A stretch of 31,550 nt of DNA from Acidimicrobiia bacterium (lineage in GTDB: Bacteria > Actinomycetota > Acidimicrobiia > IMCC26256), in contig JALRDW010000003.1 of assembly GCA_023262065.1 (NCBI GenBank), positions 1 through 31,550 on the forward strand, given 5' to 3'. Made by a program: the position numbers and the translations under genes. The notes under the pieces were generated by a model, which searched no databases, had not been told where the DNA came from, and was given only the letters and a program-made list of their open reading frames with translations. The first letter of the stretch is position 1, and every line of letters begins with the position of its first letter. Of the stretch, positions 5,796-13,488 are shown piece after piece.

Positions 5796-7514
5796 TCAGC
5801 GGGCCCCGCGGACGAGTGCGCCCGGTCGGGCCCCCGTCTCGACGCCCTCCCGCATCGTGACCCGTCCCCGGACGACCGTCGCCACGTACCCCGACGCGCG
5901 CTGCACGAACCGACGGGCCCCCGCCGGCAGGTCGTGGACCATCACCGGTGCGTGCAGGGTGAGGTGGTCGTGGTCGATGACGTTGAGGTCGGCCCGGAGC
6001 CCGGGCAGGATGCGCCCCCGGTCGCCGAGGCCGTAGAGCGCCGCGGTCCGGGCGGTCATCTTCTCGACCACGATCTCGAGCGGGATGCCGTCGGCCCGAT
6101 CACGGCCCCAGTGGGTGAGCATGGTGGTGGGGGTGGATGCGTCGCAGGTGGTGCCGGCGTGCGCGCCGCCGTCGCCGAGGCCCCAGGTCGTCGTCGGGTG
6201 GAGCAGCATCTCGCGCACCGCGTCGAGGTTGCCCTCGGTGAAGTTGAGCAGCGGCCGCATCACGAAAGCCCGTCCGTCGTCGGCGAGCACCGCGTCGTAG
6301 AAGACGTCCATCGGCTCACGACCGGTGCGCGCAGCGATCGCGGCGATCGAGGCCGAGGCCGGCGGCTCGTAATCGGGCGGGTCCGTGAGCGGGAACGCCC
6401 GAGCCGGATCGAGGAACTGCCGCATGACCTCGTCCGGATCACGGGCCTCGGCCACGAGGGTGCGGCGCACCTCCGGATCGCGCATGCGTTCGACCCGGGC
6501 CTCGAGGGGCAGGATCCCGATCGGGCCCCAGGAGGGGCAGTACGCGAACGGGTGGAACGTCTGCAGACCGAGCAGCAGGTTGACCGGACGACCGGCGACC
6601 TGCGGGTGGACCGCGGCACCCGCCCGGGCGGCATCGCCCGCGAGGTCGAGCATGCGCCGGTACGCGCCCGGATCGTGATCGTTCTGGGTCATGGCGAACG
6701 AGATCGGACGCCCGCATGCCGCACCGAGGCGCCGCATCCAGTCCATCTCGCGTTCGGGTGCGGCGAGGTCCTCGCCGAGTGCGCCGGCGGGTGCGAGCTC
6801 GAAGATGCCACCGCCGACGTCGGCGAGGGCCCGGCCGAGGCCGAAGAGCTCGTCCTCGGCGGCGAAGGTGCCCGGCACCGGTTCGCCGTCGATCGCCATG
6901 TGCGCGATCGTTCGTGAGGTCGAGAACCCGAGCGCGCCCGCGGTGATCGCCTCCCGGACGATCGTCGCCATCGCATCGATGTCGGCCGGGGTCGCGGGCT
7001 CGTTGCGGGCACCCCGTTCGCCCATCACGTAGGCCCGCACGGCACCGTGGGGGATCTGCGTGCCGACGTCGAGCACCTTGGGGGCTCGCTCGATTGCGTC
7101 GAGGTACTCCGGGAAGGACTCCCAGTCCCAGCGGATGCCTTCGCTGAGCGCGGCCCCCGGGATGTCCTCGACGCCCTCCATGAGTTGGATGAGCCACTCG
7201 TGGCGGTCCGGTGCGGCCGGGGCGAACCCGACGCCGCAGTTGCCCATGACCACCGTCGTCACGCCGTGCCAGGAGGACGGGGACAGCAGCGGATCCCACG
7301 TGACCTGGCCGTCGTAGTGGGTGTGCACGTCCACGAACCCCGGCGTCACGATGAGTCCGTCGGCCTCGATGGTCTCGCCGGCGAGCGTCCCCGCGAGCGC
7401 GCCGGCCGGGGCGACCTCGGTGATGGTGCCGTCGGTGACCGCGACGTCGGCGCGACGGGGCGCGGTGCCGGTGCCGTCGACGAGCAATCCGCCGGTGACG
7501 ACGAGATCGGTCAT
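5796..7514 (-). CDS. D-aminoacylase-like amidohydrolase, paralog 1
   Basis: 572 residues of the amidohydrolase superfamily, close to N-acyl-D-amino-acid deacylases (COG3653 type). Visible metal residues are H64-x-H66 (HTHYDGQ), C93 (GNCGVGFAP) and D448 (LGDGGAH). The THxRxE and SH motifs that give the other two zinc histidines of Alcaligenes D-aminoacylase are not seen where expected: FELAPAG near 238-244, and ISFAMTQNDHDP near 271-282. The reaction should be hydrolysis of an amide or cyclic amide, but a D-amino-acid substrate is only a guess. The ATG start has GGAGGA 3 nt upstream and TAGGCT further up. It diverges from the glycosyltransferase at 7596. It is paralogous to 8892-10565. Confidence 0.8.
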   Translation of the reverse strand: MTDLVVTGGLLVDGTGTAPRRADVAVTDGTITEVAPAGALAGTLAGETIEADGLIVTPGFVDVHTHYDGQVTWDPLLSPSSWHGVTTVVMGNCGVGFAPAAPDRHEWLIQLMEGVEDIPGAALSEGIRWDWESFPEYLDAIERAPKVLDVGTQIPHGAVRAYVMGERGARNEPATPADIDAMATIVREAITAGALGFSTSRTIAHMAIDGEPVPGTFAAEDELFGLGRALADVGGGIFELAPAGALGEDLAAPEREMDWMRRLGAACGRPISFAMTQNDHDPGAYRRMLDLAGDAARAGAAVHPQVAGRPVNLLLGLQTFHPFAYCPSWGPIGILPLEARVERMRDPEVRRTLVAEARDPDEVMRQFLDPARAFPLTDPPDYEPPASASIAAIAARTGREPMDVFYDAVLADDGRAFVMRPLLNFTEGNLDAVREMLLHPTTTWGLGDGGAHAGTTCDASTPTTMLTHWGRDRADGIPLEIVVEKMTARTAALYGLGDRGRILPGLRADLNVIDHDHLTLHAPVMVHDLPAGARRFVQRASGYVATVVRGRVTMREGVETGARPGALVRGAR

Positions 7515-7537
7515 GGGTCCTCCTCGGATCTCCCGGG

Positions 7538-7543
7538 AGCCTA
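7538..7543 (-). promoter_or_regulatory. -10 element (TAGGCT) for amidohydrolase 1
   Basis: On the minus strand TAGGCT ends 23 nt before the ATG at 7514, leaving a leader of about 17 nt that contains GAGGAGGA. It lies back to back with the plus-strand element at 7582. Confidence 0.45.
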
Positions 7544-7581
7544 GGCGGCGGGGTGCGCCGAGCGGCCCGGCCCCGCAGGGC

Positions 7582-7587
7582 TAACGT
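7582..7587 (+). promoter_or_regulatory. -10 element (TAACGT), probable leaderless start
   Basis: TAACGT ends 8 nt before the GTG at 7596, and no ribosome binding site is present. The transcript would begin at or next to the start codon. Confidence 0.5.
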
Positions 7588-7595
7588 CCGCGACC

Positions 7596-8885
7596 GTGCG
7601 ACGCGGCGTGAACCGACGGTTCTGGTCCATCCTCGGCCTGATCCTGCTGGTCGCGGCCGGCGTGCGCGTCGCCTACGTGCTCGGCGTGGCGGACGGGTAC
7701 AACCGCACGCTGTTCTACGACGCGGCCTTCTACGAGCTCGAGGCCCGCACGGTGGCGCAGGGACGGGGGTTCGTCGATCCGTTCAACCTCCTGCCCGGAC
7801 GCAGTCAGGAGTTGGTGCCGGCGGCGGACCACCCGCCGCTCACCGTCATCGTCCTCGCGCCGGTCGCCGCGCTCTGGGACTCCCAGCTGCCGATGCGCTG
7901 GGCGAGCGCGCTCGCCGGCCTCGGCGTCGTGGCACTGACCGCCCTGCTGGCCCGGCGGGTCGCCGGGGACACCGCGGGACTGGTGGCGGGTGGGATCGCC
8001 GCGATCTACCCGTTCCTCTGGGTGAACGACGGGCTCATCATGAGCGAGTCCTTCACCGGGGTGTTCGTCGTGGCGACCCTGCTCGCGTCGTACGACGCGA
8101 TGCGGGATCCCTCGCGGTGGTGGCGCTGGCTCCTCGCCGGACTCCTCGGTGGCGTCGCCGCGCTCGGTCGGGCAGAACTGGTGCTCCTGGCTCCGCTGGT
8201 GGCCGCTGGGGTCCTCGTGACGCGACGGGCCGGCCCGCTCCGGACCCGGGCGGTCGGGGCGGCCGTGATGGTCCTCGGCGTGCTCGTCGCACTCGCACCG
8301 TGGGTGGCCCACAACGCGGCCCGGTTCGAACGCACCGTGCTGCTCTCCACGAACGACGGCCTCGCGATGGTCGGATCGAACTGCGACCCGATGTACCGCG
8401 GCCCGGGGATCGGCCTCACGAGCATCACCGGGCCCCCGTGTCTTCCCGATCCTCCCGCGGGCGACCAGTCGGTGGTCGCAGCCGCCTACCGCGATCGCGC
8501 GCTGGACTACATGCGGGAGCACGCGGGCCGTGTCCCCGTGGTCGTGGCGGCCCGGATCGGACGGGACTGGGGTGTGTTCCGGCCGGGGGACATGCTCGAG
8601 TGGAACGAGCGCGAGGGTCGCCCGTCCTGGGTCACCGTGCTCGGCTCGGTCGTGTACTACCCACTCCTCATCGGTGCGATGGTCGGCGCGGTCGTCCTGT
8701 GGCGGCGGCGGTCCTGGGTGTGGCCCCTCCTCGTGCCCGCGGTGGTGGTGACGACCGGTGCCCTGCTGTCCTACGGGCAGACCCGGTTCCGCACCCCGGC
8801 CGAACCGAGCCTCGTCGTCCTCGCCGCCGTCGCGATCGTCTCCATCCCGTGGCGCCGGACCGAACCGGTGGCGGCCGGCGCCTGA
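7596..8885 (+). CDS. GT39/ArnT-like membrane glycosyltransferase
   Basis: 429 residues with about ten hydrophobic segments, beginning with residues 10-30. D42 in FYDAAFYELEARTVAQG lies in the first outer loop, where GT-C enzymes keep their catalytic acidic residue. The order of hydrophobic segments fits the dolichyl/polyprenyl-phosphate-sugar glycosyltransferases (PMT, ArnT, DUF2029-like). It would transfer a sugar from a polyprenyl-phosphate donor to a glycan, lipid or protein on the outer face of the membrane. A soluble stretch near 240-330 is likely extracytoplasmic. It probably has a leaderless GTG start. It is wedged between the two amidohydrolase paralogs and convergent with the second, only 6 bp apart. 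Donor and acceptor are unknown. Confidence 0.75.
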   Translation: MRRGVNRRFWSILGLILLVAAGVRVAYVLGVADGYNRTLFYDAAFYELEARTVAQGRGFVDPFNLLPGRSQELVPAADHPPLTVIVLAPVAALWDSQLPMRWASALAGLGVVALTALLARRVAGDTAGLVAGGIAAIYPFLWVNDGLIMSESFTGVFVVATLLASYDAMRDPSRWWRWLLAGLLGGVAALGRAELVLLAPLVAAGVLVTRRAGPLRTRAVGAAVMVLGVLVALAPWVAHNAARFERTVLLSTNDGLAMVGSNCDPMYRGPGIGLTSITGPPCLPDPPAGDQSVVAAAYRDRALDYMREHAGRVPVVVAARIGRDWGVFRPGDMLEWNEREGRPSWVTVLGSVVYYPLLIGAMVGAVVLWRRRSWVWPLLVPAVVVTTGALLSYGQTRFRTPAEPSLVVLAAVAIVSIPWRRTEPVAAGA

Positions 8886-8896
8886 CCGGCTTCAGG
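8881..8896. terminator. short palindrome joining two convergent stop codons
   Basis: CCTGA (8881-8885) and TCAGG (8892-8896) pair across 6 nt and contain the stop codons of both convergent genes. The stem is short, so termination is a weak inference. Confidence 0.35.
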
Positions 8897-10565
8897 ACCG
8901 GAGCAGCCGCCCGGGGCGGGTGGCGAGGGCGTCGGGGACGGGTTCGCCGTCGCGTCGGATCGCCTCGCCGTTGACGAGCGTGTGGACCATACCCATGGGC
9001 GCGTCCGCGGTGAGGCGCTCCCCGTCGGCCGGGAAGTCACGGATCCGACGGAGCGGTCCGGGTGCCACGGTGGTCGGGTCGAAGACGGTGACGTCCGCCG
9101 CCATGCCCTCCCGCAGCACCCCGCGGCCGCCCGGTCCGTCGAGCCCGAACACTCGGGCGGGTTCACCGGTCAACTTCTCGACCGCTCGCTCGATGGACAG
9201 GACCCCGCGCTCGCGCACCCAGGTGCCGAGGAGGTCGGTGGGCATGCAGGCGTCGCACAGTTGGCTCACGTGGGCCCCGGAGTCCATGAGGCCGAGCAGC
9301 ACCCCCTCGCGTCCGAGCAACCAGGTGATGGCCTCGGGGTCGTCGTTGGCGAGCACGGAGTTGAACCGGGTCTCGAGGTGGTCGTCGATCGACAGGTCGA
9401 GCATCGCGTCGAGCGGTGATCCGCCGCGTTCGGCGGCGAGGTCGAGGACCGCCCGCCCGGCCAGCTCGGGGTGGTTCGGACTCTCGGCCACCGTGAGGGA
9501 CTCCCACTTCAACCGGATCGCGGTGCGGTTCGTCACGTCGTCGAGCGCGGTGCGGCGCCACTCGGGGTCGGCGTAGCGGTCGAGCCGCTCGGCGTCCGAG
9601 GCGCTCATGAGGTCCCGGAACGCAGGGGCCATGTTGAAGGTGAACGGCTCGCGCAGGTTCATCTGGAAGACGAGGGGGCGCACTGAGATCTGCGGCCAGA
9701 CCTCGCCGCCCTCGGCCCGCGCCGCATCGTTGTCGGCGATGATCCCCTCGTGGTAGGGGAAGCCCTTCACGGTGAGCAGCGCGGTCCAGGTGAGGGGCCG
9801 CCCGATCCGACGCTGGAGCCCGTAGAGGTCGCCGTGCTTGATGCGCTCCCCGGGGAGGAGCGCCACCACGCCCTTGGCCCGATCGCGGAGGGGAGCGAGC
9901 AGTGCCTCGAGCTCGGGAAGGTCGGCGAGCCGGGAGGGGATCGGTCTCCCGCCGTCGCCGGAGTGCGTCGCCGATGAGGACGACGCGAACCCCATGGCGC
10001 CGGCCATCATCGCGTCGTCGACGATGCACTGCATCGCCCGCAGTTCGTCGTCGGTCGGTCGCTCGCGCTCGTACCCGGACTCGCCCATGACCGCGATGCG
10101 CACCGCGGTGTGACCGACGTAGCACCCGAAGTTCAGCGCGGTCCCGCGCCGCTCCACCGCGTCGAGGTACTCCGGGAACGTCTCGAAGTCCCACGGGATG
10201 CCGGCCTCGAGGGTCGCGAGGTCCATGTCCTCGACGTGCTGGAGCGTCCGCCCGAGCAGGCCCCGGTGCTCGGGCCGGCAGGGCGCGATCGAGAACCCGC
10301 AGTTGCCTGCGATCACCGTCGTGACCCCGTGGTGGCTCGACGGCGTGAGGGCCGGGTCCCAGAAGACCTGCGCGTCGTAGTGGGTGTGGATGTCGATGAA
10401 CCCCGGTGCGACCACGAGGCCGCCGGCGTCGAGCTCGCGCCGGGCCCGGAGTCCCGGGCCGATCCCGCTCACGACGCCGTCGGTCACGGCGACGTCGGCG
10501 AGCCGCCCGGGCGAACCCGTGCCATCGACGAGGAGGCCACCACGGATGACGAGGTCTGCGGTCAT
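8892..10565 (-). CDS. D-aminoacylase-like amidohydrolase, paralog 2
   Basis: 557 residues of the same family as 5796-7514. Shared blocks are DLVIRGGLLVDGTG, H60-x-H62 (HTHYDAQ), C89 (GNCGFSIAP), FPEYLDAVE and the late DSGAH with D428. As in its paralog, the THxRxE and SH zinc motifs of classical D-aminoacylase are missing; the region reads VVALLPGERIKHGD near 233-246. An amidohydrolase is well supported, the substrate is not. The ATG at 10565 starts the family's usual N-terminus. The much longer open frame upstream of it is antisense to the glycosyltransferase at 10656 and is not coding. No ribosome binding site is obvious. Divergent from 10656. Confidence 0.8.
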   Translation of the reverse strand: MTADLVIRGGLLVDGTGSPGRLADVAVTDGVVSGIGPGLRARRELDAGGLVVAPGFIDIHTHYDAQVFWDPALTPSSHHGVTTVIAGNCGFSIAPCRPEHRGLLGRTLQHVEDMDLATLEAGIPWDFETFPEYLDAVERRGTALNFGCYVGHTAVRIAVMGESGYERERPTDDELRAMQCIVDDAMMAGAMGFASSSSATHSGDGGRPIPSRLADLPELEALLAPLRDRAKGVVALLPGERIKHGDLYGLQRRIGRPLTWTALLTVKGFPYHEGIIADNDAARAEGGEVWPQISVRPLVFQMNLREPFTFNMAPAFRDLMSASDAERLDRYADPEWRRTALDDVTNRTAIRLKWESLTVAESPNHPELAGRAVLDLAAERGGSPLDAMLDLSIDDHLETRFNSVLANDDPEAITWLLGREGVLLGLMDSGAHVSQLCDACMPTDLLGTWVRERGVLSIERAVEKLTGEPARVFGLDGPGGRGVLREGMAADVTVFDPTTVAPGPLRRIRDFPADGERLTADAPMGMVHTLVNGEAIRRDGEPVPDALATRPGRLLRS

Positions 10566-10640
10566 GGAGGCATTCCACCACGCGCACCCGGCGCCGTGCG
10601 CCCCGGCGACCGGCGCCCCGGTCCGGGAGTGGGCGATCGG

Positions 10641-10646
10641 TAGGCT
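10641..10646 (+). promoter_or_regulatory. -10 element (TAGGCT), probable leaderless start
   Basis: TAGGCT ends 9 nt before ATG 10656, with no Shine-Dalgarno sequence between them. Confidence 0.5.
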
Positions 10647-10655
10647 CGCCGCCGC

Positions 10656-12242
10656 ATGACCCGGACCGAACCGCCCCCCTCGGCCGCCCCCGTGACGCGT
10701 CCGGCCCGCCGGCGCGCGGTCGCCCTCGTCGCCATCGTGGTCGTGGTCCTCGTCGGGGTCGTGCTGCGAATCGCGGTCCGGTCCGACCTGTGGCTCGACG
10801 AGGCACTCACGGTCAACATCGCCCGGCTGCCGATCGGCGAGATCGGTGGTGCGCTCCGGGTCGACGGCGCTCCGCCGCTCTACTACGTCCTGCTGCACCT
10901 GTGGATGCGGATCTTCGGGGAGAGCGACGCCGCGGTGCGCGCGCTGCCGGCGCTGCTCGGGATCATCACCCTGCCGTTGGCCTACGAGGCGGGTCGTCGC
11001 GTCGGGGGTCCGGAGAGCGGCCGGGCGCACCGGGTCGGGCTCCTCGCGCTCGTCCTCGTCGCCGCATCCCCGTACGCGATCCGGTACTCGAGCGAGAACC
11101 GGATGTACATCCTCGTCATCGATCTGGTGCTCGTCGGTACCATCGTGTTGCGCCGGGCGCTCGAACGGCCGAGTGCGGGCCGTCTCGTCGCCGTGGGGGC
11201 GGTGGTCGCCGCGCTCCTCTACACGAACTACTGGTGTCTCTACCTGCTCGCAGTGGTCGGGGCGATCATCGTGTGGCGTGCGCTCCGAGCGCCGGTGGGG
11301 GGCGATCCGGACGAGCGGCGAACGGCCCGGAGGATCCTGGTCGCCATCGTCCTCGGCGGGTTGTGCTTCCTGCCGTGGCTGCCGACCTTCCTGTACCAGA
11401 GTGCCAACACCGGGACGCCGTGGGGGACCGCGCTCACGCCCACCGTGGCGTTCGCCTACACCATCCTCGACTTCGGGGGTTCGGCGTTCGCCGAGGGCTG
11501 GCCGCTCGCGGTCGTGCTCTTCCTCCTCGCACTCCTGGCTCTCCTCGGACGGGCCCGGGACGCGCGCCGCATCGAGGTGGACATCGCCACCGTGCCCGGG
11601 GTGCGGTGGGAGTGGGCGGTCGGGACCGCGGCGCTCGGCCTCGGGTTGGTGCTGGCGTACATCACCGGTACGGCGTTCCAGACCCGCTACGCGGCCATGT
11701 GCTTCCCGCTCTACATCCTCTCGGTGGCGATCGGCCTGATGTGCTTCGCAGACCTGCGGGTCCGGGCGGCGATCCTGACGATCGTCGTGGCGCTCGGATT
11801 CGTCTCCGGGATCCGCAACGCCATCACCGACCGGACCCAGGCCACCGAGGTCGCAGCGGCGCTGCGGCGCGAGGCCCGCCCCGGTGACGTGGTCGGGTAC
11901 TGCCCGGACCAGTTGGCCCCCGACGTGTCGCGTCTGCTGCCGGACTCCCTCGGGCTCCGGCAGTTCGCCTACCCCGAGTTCGCACCGCCCTACCGCATCG
12001 ACTGGACGGACTACGCGGCCCGCAACCGCCGCGCCGATCCGGTGCGTTTCGCCCGGGAGCTCGAGCGTCGCGCCGGCGACGGCACCGTCTGGTTCGTATG
12101 GTCGGGCGGCTACCGCACCTACCGGTTGCAGTGCGAGCGGGTCATCGGTGAACTCGCCCGGCTGCGCGGGGATCGTCGGATCGTCGTGAACGTGCGACCC
12201 AAGGTCTTCGAGCACATGGGGCTCGACCGGTACGCGCCGTGA
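10656..12242 (+). CDS. GT39-like membrane glycosyltransferase
   Basis: 528 residues. Basic N-terminus, first membrane span at about 21-40, then the outer-loop motif DLWLDEALT with D48-E49, the acidic pair typical of PMT/ArnT-like GT-C enzymes. Roughly ten further spans are followed by a soluble C-terminal part from about residue 395 (EVAAALRREARPGDVVGYCP), which looks extracytoplasmic. It should use a polyprenyl-phosphate sugar, plausibly mannose from the Ppm synthase at 15027. The next gene overlaps its stop by 4 bp (GTGA), so the two are translationally coupled. Leaderless start likely. The acceptor is unknown. Confidence 0.8.
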   Translation: MTRTEPPPSAAPVTRPARRRAVALVAIVVVVLVGVVLRIAVRSDLWLDEALTVNIARLPIGEIGGALRVDGAPPLYYVLLHLWMRIFGESDAAVRALPALLGIITLPLAYEAGRRVGGPESGRAHRVGLLALVLVAASPYAIRYSSENRMYILVIDLVLVGTIVLRRALERPSAGRLVAVGAVVAALLYTNYWCLYLLAVVGAIIVWRALRAPVGGDPDERRTARRILVAIVLGGLCFLPWLPTFLYQSANTGTPWGTALTPTVAFAYTILDFGGSAFAEGWPLAVVLFLLALLALLGRARDARRIEVDIATVPGVRWEWAVGTAALGLGLVLAYITGTAFQTRYAAMCFPLYILSVAIGLMCFADLRVRAAILTIVVALGFVSGIRNAITDRTQATEVAAALRREARPGDVVGYCPDQLAPDVSRLLPDSLGLRQFAYPEFAPPYRIDWTDYAARNRRADPVRFARELERRAGDGTVWFVWSGGYRTYRLQCERVIGELARLRGDRRIVVNVRPKVFEHMGLDRYAP

Positions 12243-13375
12243 ACGCGGTGCGCCGGTTCGCGCGTGAGGACGTCGTGCCGGCGCTCGCGCCGTGGGTGGT
12301 GTCCCGTGCGATCGTCCTCGTCGCGCTCGCGGTGGCCCGCGACCTCGGTGAGCAGCTGCGACTCGGGCTGCGGGCGATCCCGCTGCGCCAGGGTCTGTTC
12401 GCATGGGACGCCGCGTATTACCGGGACATCGCGCAGGGCGGATACGACGCGGTCGCAGAGGCGGGTCTCCGGTTCTTCCCGGGCCTCCCGCTCCTCGTCC
12501 GAGCCCTCGCGTGGCCGATCGGTGGGCGGGTGGGGCCGGTCCTCATCGTCGTGGTGAACCTCGCCGCACTGCTGTACGCCGGTGCGCTCCACCGCCTGGT
12601 GCTGGAGGAGACCGCAGACCGCGGGCTGGCCCGTCGCACCGTCTGGCTCGCGCTGCTCGTGCCGCCGGCGCTCTGCTTCGTGTTCGGGTACTCGGAGGCC
12701 GTGTTCGGCCTACTCGCCGTGCTCGTGTTCCTCGCCGCGCGTCGACGCCGGTGGTGGTGGGCCGCGGCTGCGGCGTTCGCCGCGTCGCTCACCCGTCCCA
12801 CCGGTGTCCTGCTCGTCGCGCCGATCGTGATCGAGGCGCTCGCCGCATGGCGGGCCACTCCCGAGGCGGATCGGCGGATCGCCGGTGTGCTGCGCCCGCT
12901 CGTCGCGGTGCTCGCTCCGGCGGCCGGACTGCTCGCGTTCCTCGGGTGGAGCGCAGCGTCCGGACGGGGCTTCCTCACGCCCCTGCAGATCCAGTCCTCG
13001 TCGCAGTTGCGGGGCGGATTCGTCGCGCCGTGGACCGCGTTGCGGATGGCGGGTTCGAACCTCGGGTCCGGTGATCGGCTCGGGTCGGGCCTGCACCTCG
13101 TGTGGGCGATCGTCGTCATCGCGTGCGTCGTCGCGGTCGCCCGACGCCTGCCGACCGCGTACTGGGTGTGGGCGGCACTCAGCGTGGCCGTCGCGCTCTC
13201 GGCGCCGAACCTGGATTCGTTCGAGCGGTACGCGGTCGCCACGTTCCCGGTGCTCATCGGGGCCGGCATCCTGACCGCGCGGCCGCGCGATCTGTTCCCG
13301 GCGGTGCTCGCCGCCGCCGGGGCCGGCATGTTCGGCGCGACCTACCTCGTGCTCCAGGGCCGACTCGTGCCCTGA
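12239..13375 (+). CDS. PIG-V-like mannosyltransferase (GT-C fold)
   Basis: 378 residues with eight or more predicted membrane spans. FAWDAAYYRDIAQGGYD at 55-71 contains the WD motif (W56, D57) of PIG-V/GT76-like enzymes, and RFFPGLPLLVRALAWPIGG fits the following conserved block. Eukaryotic PIG-V adds mannose from dolichol-phosphate-mannose to GPI; bacterial relatives act on envelope lipids or glycans. The polyprenol-phosphate-mannose synthase two genes on supports that donor. The GTG start overlaps the upstream stop by 4 bp. A run of hairpins follows the stop and would separate it from the flavoprotein gene. Confidence 0.75.
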   Translation: MNAVRRFAREDVVPALAPWVVSRAIVLVALAVARDLGEQLRLGLRAIPLRQGLFAWDAAYYRDIAQGGYDAVAEAGLRFFPGLPLLVRALAWPIGGRVGPVLIVVVNLAALLYAGALHRLVLEETADRGLARRTVWLALLVPPALCFVFGYSEAVFGLLAVLVFLAARRRRWWWAAAAAFAASLTRPTGVLLVAPIVIEALAAWRATPEADRRIAGVLRPLVAVLAPAAGLLAFLGWSAASGRGFLTPLQIQSSSQLRGGFVAPWTALRMAGSNLGSGDRLGSGLHLVWAIVVIACVVAVARRLPTAYWVWAALSVAVALSAPNLDSFERYAVATFPVLIGAGILTARPRDLFPAVLAAAGAGMFGATYLVLQGRLVP

Positions 13376-13392
13376 TCGGCCCGGATCGACCC

Positions 13393-13439
13393 GGAGGCCC
13401 GGTCGTCCCGGGCTTCCCGGTACCGGGGTCCGGCCCGGT
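13393..13439 (+). terminator. two hairpins downstream of the PIG-V-like gene
   Basis: A 9-bp stem with one G-T pair joins 13393-13401 to 13409-13417. A second stem, ACCGGG (13422-13427) with CCCGGT (13434-13439), follows. Neither has a T-run. The CCCGGTACCGGG palindrome (13416-13427) overlaps both, so alternative folds are possible. Confidence 0.45.
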
Positions 13440-13447
13440 GCGACGGG

Positions 13448-13453
13448 TAACCT
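13448..13453 (+). promoter_or_regulatory. -10 element (TAACCT) for the flavoprotein-ppm pair
   Basis: TAACCT begins 8 nt after the hairpins and would give a leader of about 30 nt ending in GAGGAA (13480-13485). Confidence 0.45.
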
Positions 13454-13488
13454 GCGGCGTCCCGCCCCGTCCCGCGCTCGAGGAACCG

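Noticed and set aside
10566..12404. N-terminal extension of the second amidohydrolase to 1170 residues
   Set aside because: The extension is antisense to a glycosyltransferase and has highly charged, low-complexity composition. The family's N-terminus begins at 10565.
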